Program-made: the position numbers and the translations under genes
The notes under the pieces: generated by a model
What the model was told of the DNA's origin: nothing
The model's input: the letters and a program-made list of their open reading frames with translations, nothing else
The model's database searches: none
Shown here: positions 1 through 7,392 of the stretch, one piece after another
How the letters are laid out: each line of letters begins with the position of its first letter
Numbering within the stretch: position 1 is the stretch's first letter
Assembly: GCF_019511525.1 (NCBI RefSeq)
Contig: NZ_JAEUAT010000015.1
Location: 1-64,000, forward strand
Length of the DNA stretch: 64,000 nucleotides
From: Rhizobium cauense
GTDB lineage: Bacteria; Pseudomonadota; Alphaproteobacteria; Rhizobiales; Rhizobiaceae
Reading direction: 5' to 3'

Positions 1-2
1 CT

Positions 3-104
3 GTCGATCCGCAAGCCTGGCTTACTCAGGCACTCGAGCGCCTCGCAAATGGATGGCCCAGCAGCGAAATCGACGCCCTCATGCCGTGGAACTATGCCGC
101 CTGA
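3..104 (+). pseudogene. C-terminal end of an IS66-family transposase (5' part outside window)
   Basis: The open frame entering from the left edge ends in a TGA at 102-104 and reads VDPQAWLTQALERLANGW followed by a short segment ending LMPWNYAA. This is the characteristic C-terminal tail of IS66-family DDE transposases (TnpC), which end in a VDPQAWLT...LLPWNW-like motif. Only about 33 residues are visible, so it cannot be told whether the copy is intact. Its position at the left of the integrated element suggests that an insertion sequence has landed in or beside the element. Confidence 0.7.
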
Positions 105-126
105 ACGGCCCCAGCTTGTCGCTTAC
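105..126. repeat. Probable right terminal inverted repeat of the IS66-type element
   Basis: Directly after the transposase stop the sequence runs to CGCTTAC at 120-126. IS66-family ends usually begin GTAAGCG, so CGCTTAC is the expected right end. The next 8 bases (GGACAAGC) would be the target duplication if the element is complete. The left end is outside the window, so this cannot be confirmed. Confidence 0.4.
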
Positions 127-231
127 GGACAAGCGCCGGTCCGAAGCGAAACCCGCAACGGGAAGCGATCCCATATGCCCCTTCCTCCTTGGGCTGCGGC
201 TCTGACATCAGCTTGGTATTTGGTTCCGGCG

Positions 232-921
232 CTAGAGAGATGGGACCAGCGTCCTAATCATTGCTCCGGATAGTCGGTCGAGTACCCTTGAAACCGCCTT
301 GGCCTCCCAGGCACCACCGCGAACGGTCACTATTCCCATTTCGTTCAGCCGCTCAGCGATGCCCGTCAGGGTCATTCCCTGCTGCTTCAGCGGCATGATG
401 ATCTTGGCGAACTTCTCCGCCTGCTTATCAGCAACCTTCGTACGGAGGGCGTTGGCCTTCTCAAGCGCACCCTCGCGGTACCCGCCTAGCTTCGTTCCAC
501 GCCGCTTGGCCGCAGCCAGAGCCGATTTGGTGCGCTCGGAAATCATCTCGCGTTCCTTTTGCGCCAAGACGGCGTAGATACCGATCATCATGCTGTCCGC
601 GCCAGGCATCGAAGCTATGCGAAACGCGACATCCTTTTCCTTCATGAGCTTGGCGATCATCGCCAGGTCACGGCTCAAGCGATCGAGCTTGGACACCAGT
701 AACTCCGCGCCGGTCTTGCGCACAAGCCTCAACGCCTTCTGGAACTCCGGACGATCGTCGTCGGCACCGGACTGCTTGTCGCTGAAGTGTCCGAGGACTT
801 CATGATCGTGCGAGGCGAGGTAATGTTCGATATCCCGCATCTGCGCATCTAAGCCCAGGCTCTGTTCCCTGGTGCTGACACGGCAGTAGGTGACATATTG
901 TTTTTTCATAGCAGGCTTCAT
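232..921 (-). CDS. Serine recombinase (resolvase/invertase family)
   Basis: This is a 229-residue site-specific serine recombinase. The N-terminal catalytic domain has the YCRVSTREQS motif with nucleophile Ser16 and Arg14, followed by SGADDDRPEFQKAL and SKLDRLSRD around residues 50-85, and the E-helix region. The C-terminal part (GMTLTGIAERLNEMGI...) is a helix-turn-helix of the Hin/resolvase type. A second possible start is Met5 (position 909). It lies in the integrated element between the IS66 end and the TerS-like gene on the same strand. It may resolve or invert element DNA. No inversion sites were recognised nearby, so its target is unknown. Confidence 0.85.
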   Translation of the reverse strand: MKPAMKKQYVTYCRVSTREQSLGLDAQMRDIEHYLASHDHEVLGHFSDKQSGADDDRPEFQKALRLVRKTGAELLVSKLDRLSRDLAMIAKLMKEKDVAFRIASMPGADSMMIGIYAVLAQKEREMISERTKSALAAAKRRGTKLGGYREGALEKANALRTKVADKQAEKFAKIIMPLKQQGMTLTGIAERLNEMGIVTVRGGAWEAKAVSRVLDRLSGAMIRTLVPSL

Positions 922-997
922 GTTGCTTTCGTGAACCCACTCTACCTAACAATTGGCATTTGGCAACGGTCGTTGCGTATTGCCAAAGGCATTTCAA

Positions 998-1186
998 TCA
1001 GTGAACGGTGGCGTTTTTTCTTTCCGCCTCGATCCGGATGAGGGTGCAGGCTTCAATGCGGCTTGCCACCTTCAGGGCCAAAACGGCCGCAGCCCGATTG
1101 CCCTGCATCTCGGCTTCGTCGGCAAGCGCCTGGAGGCTGGCGAGAATGACCTCCTGGGTGAGCGGGCGCAATTTTGCCTTGTCCAT
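998..1186 (-). CDS. Small hypothetical protein of the element
   Basis: The 62-residue product starts MDKAKLRPLTQEVILAS, is predicted largely helical and has no recognised domain. A GAGG ribosome site lies about 8 bases before the ATG. The gene sits 29 bases downstream of the terminase-small-subunit-like gene on the same strand, which suggests co-transcription. The function is unknown. It is kept because of its start signal, spacing and alanine-rich helical composition, but it could be a chance frame. Confidence 0.5.
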   Translation of the reverse strand: MDKAKLRPLTQEVILASLQALADEAEMQGNRAAAVLALKVASRIEACTLIRIEAERKNATVH

Positions 1187-1215
1187 TACAGGAGCCTCAG
1201 TTTGCTCAGCCTGGA

Positions 1216-1794
1216 TTAACCAAGGTCGATCTCCCCTGGTCGGCTTGGAGCTCGCTCAACCTCGTCCGCATCGAACGATATTACGGGAGCCTTGGCATGC
1301 GCATGACCGTTCAGCTTCCGCCTCTCCGCCGTCAGTTTCTTGGCCCGTTCCGTCAAGGCTGGCATCGGGCCAGATGCGCGCGAAAATTGAGCAACCCATT
1401 CGCTCTCGCTTAGTTCGAGCAGCTTGGTTGGTAATGGTGCCGGACGATGACTGATCACACTTTCCTGTTTGTCGACGATCAACCCATGAAGTTTTGCGAC
1501 CAAAGCAAGCGACGACGTGACTGCCGCGAACTGCCTTGCCTGCCTTGCGAGCCTGGCGTTTTCGAGCAGTTCGTTGGTCAGGAACTCGACATCGATCAGG
1601 GTCTTTTCACACAGCCTCCCCTTCAATTCGGCTATACGTTCGGCGACCTTAGCGTTCCTGAGTAGCTTTGAGCCATTGACTTCGGCAGCGTTGCCGGTGG
1701 TGTGATAGGTGCCCCGATAGGCCGCCGCGCCACTCTCACCGCGACTGATGGCGCGGGCGAAAGCTTCCCATCTCTGGTTCGACAGCGGTGGCAT
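1216..1794 (-). CDS. Terminase small subunit-like protein (TerS, Terminase_2-type)
   Basis: The product has 192 residues. The N-terminus LSNQRWEAFARAI, with the following AAAYRGTYHTTGNAAEVNG and SKLLRNAKVAERIAELK segments (about residues 4-60), matches the helix-turn-helix layout of phage terminase small subunits, whose family pattern is a Q-x-x-F start, an A-A-x-x-A-G-Y-like helix, then SRLLRNPKVAARIAEL. Residues 70-115 are helical and end LVAKLHGLIVDKQ, like the family's oligomerisation part. TerS proteins recognise packaging sites on DNA. No large terminase, portal or capsid gene is visible, so a lone TerS would fit a phage satellite that redirects helper packaging, or a degenerate prophage. 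The ribosome site is weak. Confidence 0.6.
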   Translation of the reverse strand: MPPLSNQRWEAFARAISRGESGAAAYRGTYHTTGNAAEVNGSKLLRNAKVAERIAELKGRLCEKTLIDVEFLTNELLENARLARQARQFAAVTSSLALVAKLHGLIVDKQESVISHRPAPLPTKLLELSESEWVAQFSRASGPMPALTERAKKLTAERRKLNGHAHAKAPVISFDADEVERAPSRPGEIDLG

Positions 1795-1866
1795 TGCGGC
1801 AACTTACTCCGTTCGTGCGAATTCGCCAAACACCCTCATCGCGCGGTTTCGGAGCGTCGAATGCCT

Positions 1867-2250
1867 TCAGCGCAACGACGCAAGCGCCCGCCAGCGGTGT
1901 TGATCGGGCAGCTTTGCTTCCCAAAAAGTCCACCCGTTGACGCTGTTTCCGGTGATTGCGTTTGCTGCCGCTGAAGGACTAGTTTGAGGTTGACCGTTCT
2001 GCATCCACACTCCATCCACAACCCCAGCCTCATAGGTTTTACCCTTATAGTTCGCACGAAGCTCAGTACCATGAGGAAGGGTTATTGACTTAAACGACCA
2101 TGCTTTCTTCTCAGGCGCCCGTTGAACTTCAGGAAGAGTGGTCGGAAGCTTGAGCAACCCACGGATAACGTCGTCATATGTCACTTCTTCGCGAGCTCGG
2201 AGCAGTGTGAGATGTTTGTAGGTGTCAAATGAAATATCGATCATTGGCAT
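1867..2250 (-). CDS. SeqA-N/ribbon-helix-helix-like protein with C-terminal RAMA-like domain
   Basis: The product has 127 residues. The N-terminus (MIDISFDTYKHLTLLRA...TYDDVIRGLL) resembles the SeqA N-terminal or ribbon-helix-helix dimerisation module. Residues about 55-115 (LPHGTELRANYKGKTYEAGV ... SPSAAANAITG ... NGWTFWEAK) follow the RAMA/DUF2924 pattern: G-T-x-L, Y-K-G-x-x-Y-x-A, S-x-S-x-A-A-x-x-I-T-G, N-G-W-x-F-W. RAMA domains are predicted modified-DNA-sensing modules found beside restriction and mobile-element genes. A GGGGG ribosome site precedes the ATG. Upstream lies a strong palindrome. A role in regulation or in sensing DNA modification is inference. Confidence 0.6.
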   Translation of the reverse strand: MPMIDISFDTYKHLTLLRAREEVTYDDVIRGLLKLPTTLPEVQRAPEKKAWSFKSITLPHGTELRANYKGKTYEAGVVDGVWMQNGQPQTSPSAAANAITGNSVNGWTFWEAKLPDQHRWRALASLR

Positions 2251-2269
2251 GGTTGCCCCCGTAATAATA

Positions 2270-2304
2270 AGTGCGATATTGCTATAAGCACTAATAGCGC
2301 TATT
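2270..2304. promoter_or_regulatory. Candidate operator upstream of the RAMA-like gene
   Basis: A perfect 12-bp palindrome AATAGCGCTATT lies at 2293-2304. Next to it is a looser inverted pair AGTGC (2270-2274) and GCACT (2288-2292). The pair starts 20 bases upstream of the RAMA-like start codon, where a promoter or operator would lie. The DNA is AT-rich compared with its neighbours. Confidence 0.4.
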
Positions 2305-2476
2305 TTTCCTTAAAGCAAACTGAAATATCGCGGTCAGTTCATCTGACTTGGCGAGCAGCAGCCAAGAGGCTTATTCTCGCGATTGGCACGATCGCTAACT
2401 ACTTGGGATACAAACCGCCATGGTAGCGATAGACAGACAAGGCCTAAACTTTGCTGCAGAGAGAGTTGAATGGCCC

Positions 2477-2842
2477 ATGCGTGCATCGCTGATCCTTGCT
2501 GTGATGATGGTTGCCGCCCCGTCTGCACTCGCCGGAGTTCTGCAATGCAAGGTCGAAGGGTATCGTAACGACGTGTTCATTACGACTTCGCCTGATACCA
2601 ACCAGAATGATGGACACTATGCTCGAATTGGCGTCTCTCGCGGCATTGGCGACAGAGCAATTGTCATCGTCGACCGTACCGGGGCGCAGACGTTTATCGA
2701 ACTAAACATTGATGATACGCCGATTGGACTGTGGACGCTTCAGAAGGATATGCGCCTAGTTGTTTCAAATCACTCAATCGACCCCTCGGGTGGGGTTTTT
2801 GCTCCCTCCCAGTATACGGGTGTGTGCACTCGCCTGCGATGA
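2477..2842 (+). CDS. Exported hypothetical protein
   Basis: The chosen start gives MRASLILAVMMVAAPSALA, a clear Sec signal peptide with AxA cleavage. The upstream in-frame ATG at 2420 would put this behind 19 unrelated residues. The mature part is about 100 residues, beta-rich in appearance, with one Cys near each end (GVLQCK and TGVCTR) that could form a disulfide. No family was recognised. It is oriented opposite to the recombinase/TerS genes and precedes the Rap1a-like gene, so the two could be a cargo pair. Confidence 0.55.
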   Translation: MRASLILAVMMVAAPSALAGVLQCKVEGYRNDVFITTSPDTNQNDGHYARIGVSRGIGDRAIVIVDRTGAQTFIELNIDDTPIGLWTLQKDMRLVVSNHSIDPSGGVFAPSQYTGVCTRLR

Positions 2843-3013
2843 GACGTCGAGTTTGCTCAACAACCGCTCAGAGCCGGCGCAAGCACGGGGTCTGTGATGT
2901 TTGTTTGAAAGCGGTGGCATGGAGCAAGGATAGGTTATCAAGGAAGGTAGCCAATGGGCAGAGGCGCACCTTATGGGATAATGGTCTCGATCCGTGACGC
3001 ACTTAGGCATCAG

Positions 3014-3382
3014 ATGATGAGCATCAGAAAAGCGCTAGTTTTACTAATTGCTGCCGGGCTTTGCCCGTGTCTCGCAGTTGCCCAATCAAAAAACAACCCA
3101 CGGCTAACTGCCTCGACACTATATGACTTCTGTGCCGAAGATACGAGCTATGGCCCGCAGCCGGCGGCATACTGCCTTCACTACGCTAATGGCGTACTCG
3201 ACGCCCTCGGCGAGGGTTGCTTTCCTCGATATGCCACCGGTTCATCGGAACTGCTGCGCTCTACCCTTGTTGCTTGGCTCGCCGCACAGCGAAACAAAGG
3301 CGTCGATCTGAGCTCTATGAGCGGCGCAGATGCCGTTCGGTTCGCGATTAGGGATACATTTTGTGCGGCTGGGCAGAAGTAG
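3014..3382 (+). CDS. Rap1a/Tai family immunity-like exported protein
   Basis: After the signal peptide MMSIRKALVLLIAAGLCPCL-AVAQ, the mature protein has the Rap1a/Tai pattern: LYDFCAED, then YCLHYANGVLDAL, GCFPRYATGSSELL, and a C-terminal RDTFC. The four cysteines fit two disulfides. Known members are periplasmic immunity proteins that neutralise type VI secretion amidase effectors (Ssp/Tae), although many family members have no assigned partner. No T6SS effector is seen nearby. It is probably cargo of the integrated element. Start at 3014 or 3017 (two adjacent ATG codons); an upstream frame from 2954 lacks a signal-peptide start. Confidence 0.6.
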   Translation: MMSIRKALVLLIAAGLCPCLAVAQSKNNPRLTASTLYDFCAEDTSYGPQPAAYCLHYANGVLDALGEGCFPRYATGSSELLRSTLVAWLAAQRNKGVDLSSMSGADAVRFAIRDTFCAAGQK

Positions 3383-3641
3383 AGCCAACTCGACGCCACA
3401 GCGGTCGTCAGCAAGCGTCTTACTTTTCTGGTGCCGGGCTATCTGTTTGATGCCACCTTGTGAAAGCTCACCAGATCGGTGGCATCCACTACGAGGAGGA
3501 GGCCCTATAAGGCCTCGCTCTATTACGTAGTAATAGGGTACTGTTCGCCACACAGAGATTGTATCGCAAAAACAGCAACTTAGGTTGAGGTATATCGCAA
3601 ATGGCTTTGTACTGCTCGCGGCTTACCTGAGCTTGTATTTC
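3383..3641. other. Gene-free stretch with two adjacent hairpins
   Basis: No gene is supported here. Two inverted repeats lie side by side: GAGGCC/GGCCTC with a 6-base loop (3499-3516) and CTATTAC/GTAATAG with a 3-base loop (3520-3536). They sit between converging genes but lack a T-run, so they are not convincing intrinsic terminators. Confidence 0.35.
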
Positions 3642-4808
3642 TTAACTCTTCAATTTGAAGAAGAGCCGATTTCTTTTGCGCGTACCATTGCCGATTTCGC
3701 GGTTTTCGATTTCCCCTTTCTGCAGAAGCGAAAACATCGCTCTTTCCAATTCCCGTAGACTGACGCCCTCTCGGTCCCCATTCCTGAAAAACGCGCTCGG
3801 CGCGTAAAGCCCGCGCGCCTCCGGGCTGGACGATAGCTCGTTCTTCATGACCGCCCACTGGCTAAGGAGCTTTTGGAAGACGCGTTCCGCTTTGCTCTCT
3901 CTGCCAATACCGTCGTCGGCGCGTTTCGGCTTGTCGGTGCAGCGATAGCAGCCACAGTCGCGCTGGATGTTCACGACGCGACCCTGTTGCGTGAGGTTTG
4001 CCTTTTGTACGACGAGCACGCGGCGGCCGTCGTCCGGCCTTAGCTGGCCATTGTAATCATCAGTGCTAGCGCCCTCCTTTTCGTCGGGCGGCCGCATGTA
4101 GATATTGGCGCGACCGGTATTCACCCAACCGGTGCTGCCGGAGGCTCCGGTCTTTTGATTAATGCCCGTCAGGGAGGGATGAGCAAGGATGACGAACGTG
4201 GTACCGTGAAGCTTGGCGTAGTGACCAAGTATGTTACCGACCTTGGTGGCGATGCCCCGCTGCAATTCGTCGGCGTCGACAATCTGCGCCTTGTTGTCGA
4301 GAATGACCAGTTCGGGGCGATGCCGTTCAACCTCCGCCATGAGGGCCTTGAAGATGGGGGTTTCGGTCAAGTCGCGCTGTTTCCTGCTTTCAAGCAGAGC
4401 CTTGTCGAGGCGCGCGGCATGGTCATAGACAAGCAACTTACTGAGGTGACCGATATCGAAGCACTCCGCGGCGGCGATATCCTCAAGCTTGCGCTGGCAC
4501 TCGTATTCGTCGTCCTCGGAGGAATAGAACATGACCGGACCGCGCCGGTTGACCGGACGCCCGAGAAAATGCGTGACCTGTGCAACAGTTGCCGGAATAG
4601 CTACGGCCGCAGCCAGTTGTAGGGCCAGTGTCGTCTTGCCGACCGCGCCCATGCCAGCAAGGTAGGAAACCTCGTTGACCGGGAAGAACTCGAAGCCGTC
4701 GATGAACTCCCGTGCCGGAATAGGGCGGCCCTTGAACGACGATGCCGCGATAGGATCTAGGAAGACCTCCGGCTCCCGCTTTCCGCGATCTGCGAAGCTG
4801 TCGTCCAA
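3642..4808 (-). CDS. RepA-like AAA (RecA-fold) replicative helicase of the element
   Basis: The product has about 388 residues. It carries a Walker A motif GMGAVGKTT (about residues 52-60), a conserved SSEDDE segment, Walker B PELVILDNKAQ (Asp about 171) and a sensor-like VILAHPS followed by GASGSTGWVNTGRA. This is the arrangement of the RSF1010 RepA/AAA_25 hexameric helicases found in plasmids and phage satellites. The start was set at TTG 4808 because GGGAGGT lies 8 bases before it and the upstream gene's TAA ends one base earlier. An ATG at 4871 would overlap that gene by 62 bases. The C-terminal about 100 residues hold a likely winged-helix segment (GVSLRELERAMFSLLQKGEI). Confidence 0.8.
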   Translation of the reverse strand: MDDSFADRGKREPEVFLDPIAASSFKGRPIPAREFIDGFEFFPVNEVSYLAGMGAVGKTTLALQLAAAVAIPATVAQVTHFLGRPVNRRGPVMFYSSEDDEYECQRKLEDIAAAECFDIGHLSKLLVYDHAARLDKALLESRKQRDLTETPIFKALMAEVERHRPELVILDNKAQIVDADELQRGIATKVGNILGHYAKLHGTTFVILAHPSLTGINQKTGASGSTGWVNTGRANIYMRPPDEKEGASTDDYNGQLRPDDGRRVLVVQKANLTQQGRVVNIQRDCGCYRCTDKPKRADDGIGRESKAERVFQKLLSQWAVMKNELSSSPEARGLYAPSAFFRNGDREGVSLRELERAMFSLLQKGEIENREIGNGTRKRNRLFFKLKS

Positions 4809-4809
4809 T

Positions 4810-5112
4810 TTACGACACCTCCCGGTGTGGATAGCCGACAGCGCGGCGATAGCTGCGATAATCTTCGGCAAGGCGGCTCCATTGCGCGTCGATGGCTGCT
4901 GTCAGTCGATCTGGCGGTCCGTGCATGGGCCGGTTGAGCTCGCTGGCCAGTTGCCTGGAAAGACAGCCGACCTCTCTACGGAGCTCAGCGTTTTGCCGTT
5001 CCCCGTCGCTGATGGTGGCCCTCAGTTCCCGGTCAACGACATTGAAGACTGCGATCTCGCGTGCCTTGGCAATCAGCACATCGGCCACCGTCTTTCGGGG
5101 ATTTGGCGTCAT
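4810..5112 (-). CDS. Small conserved-type element protein upstream of the helicase
   Basis: The 100-residue product starts MTPNPRKTVADVLIAKAREI. It is strongly charged and helical, with a likely short coiled coil (RELRATISDGERQNAELRREV). Its stop is one base before the helicase start, which implies translational coupling. The frame is open further upstream to 5253, but the arginine-rich extension overlaps the neighbouring gene and looks non-coding. No known domain was recognised. A helicase loader or accessory role is only suggested by position. Confidence 0.55.
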   Translation of the reverse strand: MTPNPRKTVADVLIAKAREIAVFNVVDRELRATISDGERQNAELRREVGCLSRQLASELNRPMHGPPDRLTAAIDAQWSRLAEDYRSYRRAVGYPHREVS

Positions 5113-5129
5113 TGGCGTCGGGCGATCGA

Positions 5130-5498
5130 TCAACGCAGCCTCCCGAGTTCGGAGGCGTAAGCGGTCACCGCAGCAACGGCGGCGGCAACGAAGGCAGCGA
5201 GCATCTGCTGATCGTCGAAGGCGATGACGGGCGCATACTTGGCCTTGCCGCACTCGTCGCGGGTTTGCTGGCCATCACGTGACAGGATCGTCCGTGTCGG
5301 CAGCGCCACCGACATACGGAAATCATCGGTGACGAATACAGCACAGCCGAAAAGCCGCATGCGGTATGGGGCAGCGAGATGCAGGTCGGCAAAGCCTGCC
5401 AGCGCTCCGGCGCCGGTCAGGCGGTGAAAGTCGATGCAGGTGACAGTGCCTGCCTTCGGCTGCTCGGAACTGCGAAGTTCAATATGGTTTCGGGCCAT
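5130..5498 (-). CDS. Hypothetical protein, SpoVG/YmcE-like small fold suspected
   Basis: The product has 122 residues. The middle part (YRMRLFGCAVFVTDDF...SVALPTRTIL and KAKYAPVIAFDDQQM) resembles small proteins common in alphaproteobacterial phages and islands, in which an I-x-L-x-G-C-x-V strand is followed by a P-x-R-x-x turn and Y-x-P-V-I-x-F. These are sometimes described as SpoVG-like. The function is unknown. It lies between the AlpA-like regulator and the helicase on the same strand, separated from the former by a hairpin. Confidence 0.5.
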   Translation of the reverse strand: MARNHIELRSSEQPKAGTVTCIDFHRLTGAGALAGFADLHLAAPYRMRLFGCAVFVTDDFRMSVALPTRTILSRDGQQTRDECGKAKYAPVIAFDDQQMLAAFVAAAVAAVTAYASELGRLR

Positions 5499-5586
5499 CG
5501 GACATCACCTATGGATGCCGACGTTGCGCGCAATTAGCGGGGGCGCTATCCTCATGGCCCTAACGCAAACATAGCTGGAATGAAGG

Positions 5587-5615
5587 AACCCACCGCTGCG
5601 CCACGTCGGTGGGTT
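5587..5615 (-). terminator. Hairpin after the AlpA-like gene
   Basis: AACCCACCG (5587-5595) pairs with CGGTGGGTT (5607-5615) across an 11-base loop, directly after the stop codon of the AlpA-like gene. On the minus strand it is followed by CCTTCATT, a poor U-tract, so it may attenuate rather than end transcription into the next genes. Confidence 0.45.
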
Positions 5616-5617
5616 TC

Positions 5618-5899
5618 TTATGTGTGATCAGCCATCGCGTTCTCAGCGATGTTAGCGCCGAGCTTTCTCGGGCGACCAGGCTTACGCCTTTCCGATGCGA
5701 GCCCTGGTGAGGACCGCAAACCTGCTTCCCGGTCGGCAATTACCTGATCGATAACACTTTCGCGCCACCCTTGCGCGCGCTCTGTTATCTGAATACCTCG
5801 TGGAATATTGCCGAGGCTGATTTCCCTGTAAAATGTTCTGACAGCCAGTCCAAGTTTGGCGGCGGCCATATTTGGCCTAAGCAATTTATCGCCTACCAT
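5618..5899 (-). CDS. AlpA/MerR-type small DNA-binding regulator (excisionase-like)
   Basis: The product has 93 residues from the ATG at 5899, which has AGGGAG 9 bases before it. Another ATG at 5944 would add 15 residues without a good ribosome site. Residues about 8-40 (LRPNMAAAKLGLAVRTFYREISLGNIP) form an AlpA/excisionase-type winged helix, and the tail has a GRPRK AT-hook-like stretch. AlpA proteins switch P4-like and PICI integrases on or act as excisionases. The gene sits next to int in the same orientation. A 15-bp site is shared between its leader and the int upstream region, which points to control of both. Confidence 0.65.
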   Translation of the reverse strand: MVGDKLLRPNMAAAKLGLAVRTFYREISLGNIPRGIQITERAQGWRESVIDQVIADREAGLRSSPGLASERRKPGRPRKLGANIAENAMADHT

Positions 5900-5930
5900 C
5901 TGGTGCATCTCCCTGCTCAGCATTGCCGGT

Positions 5931-5976
5931 ACGTGCCTAGGCATGTCTGATTTGGGGTGTATTAGGAAAGCCTAAT
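5931..5976. promoter_or_regulatory. AlpA upstream region: 15-bp shared palindromic site and a second palindrome
   Basis: ACGTGCCTAGGCATG at 5931-5945 is the reverse complement of the sequence at 7444-7458 upstream of int. Its core TGCCTAGGCA is a perfect 10-bp palindrome. Further upstream, ATTAGG/CCTAAT with an AAAG spacer (5961-5976) forms another inverted repeat. Both lie where operators of the AlpA-like gene would be expected. Confidence 0.5.
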
Positions 5977-6010
5977 AATTACGAACAATCGCTTTTGTTT
6001 CAACAACCTA

Positions 6011-6060
6011 AATGTCTCGTTATGTCTCGTTATGTCTCGTTATGTTTCGTTATGTCCGCT
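6011..6060. repeat. Five 10-bp tandem repeats (consensus TATGTCTCGT)
   Basis: Five head-to-tail 10-base units occupy 6011-6060. The first four have at most one base of difference from the consensus and the last has diverged (TATGTCCGCT). The array lies between the int stop (6086) and the AlpA-like gene, about 110-160 bases upstream of the latter's start. A 10-base period places every unit on the same DNA face, which fits cooperative protein binding. Confidence 0.75.
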
Positions 6061-6085
6061 ATCGCTGTTCAGGAATACTGAACAA

Positions 6086-7378
6086 TCAGGCGCGCTTGCG
6101 CGGGAACTGCAAAACCTTACCGCCGCCATTGTTGCCCGGCGGCTCGGCAACGATTGTCATCAGCAGGTCCGCCCAGGCGTCGGCAATTCGGCGCTTCTCC
6201 GGCAGATACGAATTCATGTCGTAGTGAACGGCCGCAACGTCGTAGTCGGCATGCGCCAGGACTAGCTTGCCGAGCGCGCGCGGGATGCCGATGCGCTCGC
6301 CGCAGACATTCGTCAGGAAGGTCCGCCGGTAGTCGTGCGGCGTGCAACGCGGCAGCTTCAGGTGTTCTACGATGCGCCTGAAGGCGGCACTGATCGACAC
6401 GGCATGCAACTGCCGCCCCGAGCGTGCCGAGCGAAAAACCAGTTCGTCGTCGGCAACGATTTGCTGGGCGCGCAGCAGGAGTGCCAGCGCCGGTTTGGAA
6501 AGTGGCATGACGTGTTCGCGCTTACCTTTCATGCGGTGCGCCGGAACAGTCCAGATGTCGCCGTCGATTTCCGCCCACGCCATCCCCGCGACTTCCGAGG
6601 CGCGCAGCGGTGCCACCAGCATCATTTGTAGGAGAAGCCCCATTTCGTCGGAAATCTCGACTTCGGCACGCGCCTCGATGTCATTAAGCAACGCCCATAT
6701 CCTGCAAATCTCGTCGTCGGTCAGCCAGCGCGTGCGCGGCTCTACGGCCTTGACGGCGGCATGCGGCGCGGGGTTCGTCGGGATGATGTCACGGGTGACG
6801 GCGAAGTTGAGCATTTGCCGCAACAGGTGGAAACCGGCGCGACCAGCGGATGGCGAGCGGTTTGTCAGGGTATCGACCCATTGAATGATTTCCTTCTTGA
6901 TCAAGGTCGCGACCTGGCGCTTGCCGAACTTTGGCTCGATATCCGCCGCCCATACGCGCTTTTCGTTTGCCAGGGTTTTCGGCGACTTAATGCGAACCCT
7001 GTTGCCGATGCGCTGGGTGCCAACCAGGCAGGCGGCGAAGTAGGAAGTTGCAACATCTGCCAATGTCTCGCGTGCCGCGTCAGCCTTGGCGTCGGCTTTC
7101 GCCTTGCGCTCTTCGGCGATTACGTCGCGACCTTCGGTCACCTGCCCTCTTAGCTTGCGAATAAGCTCCCTTGCCCGTCCCAAACCGGTTTCGGGGTATT
7201 GGTAGGTCTTCCGCCGCATGGTGCCGTCGGGCGCGTCGTAACGCATGGACCACGATTTGTTGCCGGTCTCGGTCACCCGTAGGACCAAACCGCGCTCTTC
7301 CGTGTCGCGGAATTCCAGGCGTTTGCCCTTTTCCGGTTGAACGTCCTTGACGAAATCGGGCGTCAACTTGGTCTTCAC
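6086..7378 (-). CDS. Tyrosine recombinase/integrase of the element (P4-like)
   Basis: The product has 430 residues and starts at GTG 7378. The N-terminal about 85 residues are the DUF4102-type arm-binding domain (RGLVLRVTETGNKSW...DGTMRRKTYQYPETGL), followed by a core-binding domain and the catalytic domain. Catalytic residues can be placed: Arg259 (APLRASEVAG), His348-Asp-Tyr-Arg351 (TPHDYRRT), His376 (LAHADYD) and nucleophile Tyr386. The length is typical for P4-type integrases. It lies next to a tRNA-like 3' end and reads away from it into the element. The upstream DNA carries repeated 12-bp sites that are probable arm sites for this enzyme. Confidence 0.92.
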   Translation of the reverse strand: MKTKLTPDFVKDVQPEKGKRLEFRDTEERGLVLRVTETGNKSWSMRYDAPDGTMRRKTYQYPETGLGRARELIRKLRGQVTEGRDVIAEERKAKADAKADAARETLADVATSYFAACLVGTQRIGNRVRIKSPKTLANEKRVWAADIEPKFGKRQVATLIKKEIIQWVDTLTNRSPSAGRAGFHLLRQMLNFAVTRDIIPTNPAPHAAVKAVEPRTRWLTDDEICRIWALLNDIEARAEVEISDEMGLLLQMMLVAPLRASEVAGMAWAEIDGDIWTVPAHRMKGKREHVMPLSKPALALLLRAQQIVADDELVFRSARSGRQLHAVSISAAFRRIVEHLKLPRCTPHDYRRTFLTNVCGERIGIPRALGKLVLAHADYDVAAVHYDMNSYLPEKRRIADAWADLLMTIVAEPPGNNGGGKVLQFPRKRA

Positions 7379-7392
7379 AGAAAGCTCCGCTG

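Noticed and set aside
1216..1794. TerS-like gene read as proof of a complete prophage
   Set aside because: No large terminase, portal, capsid or tail gene is visible on either strand, so only a satellite, remnant or truncated view is supported.
3499..3536. Double hairpin as a terminator pair
   Set aside because: There is no T-run on either strand and the spacing is wrong, so it was noted only as inverted repeats.
6011..6060. Tandem 10-bp units as a CRISPR array
   Set aside because: Units are contiguous with no spacers, and no cas gene is present.
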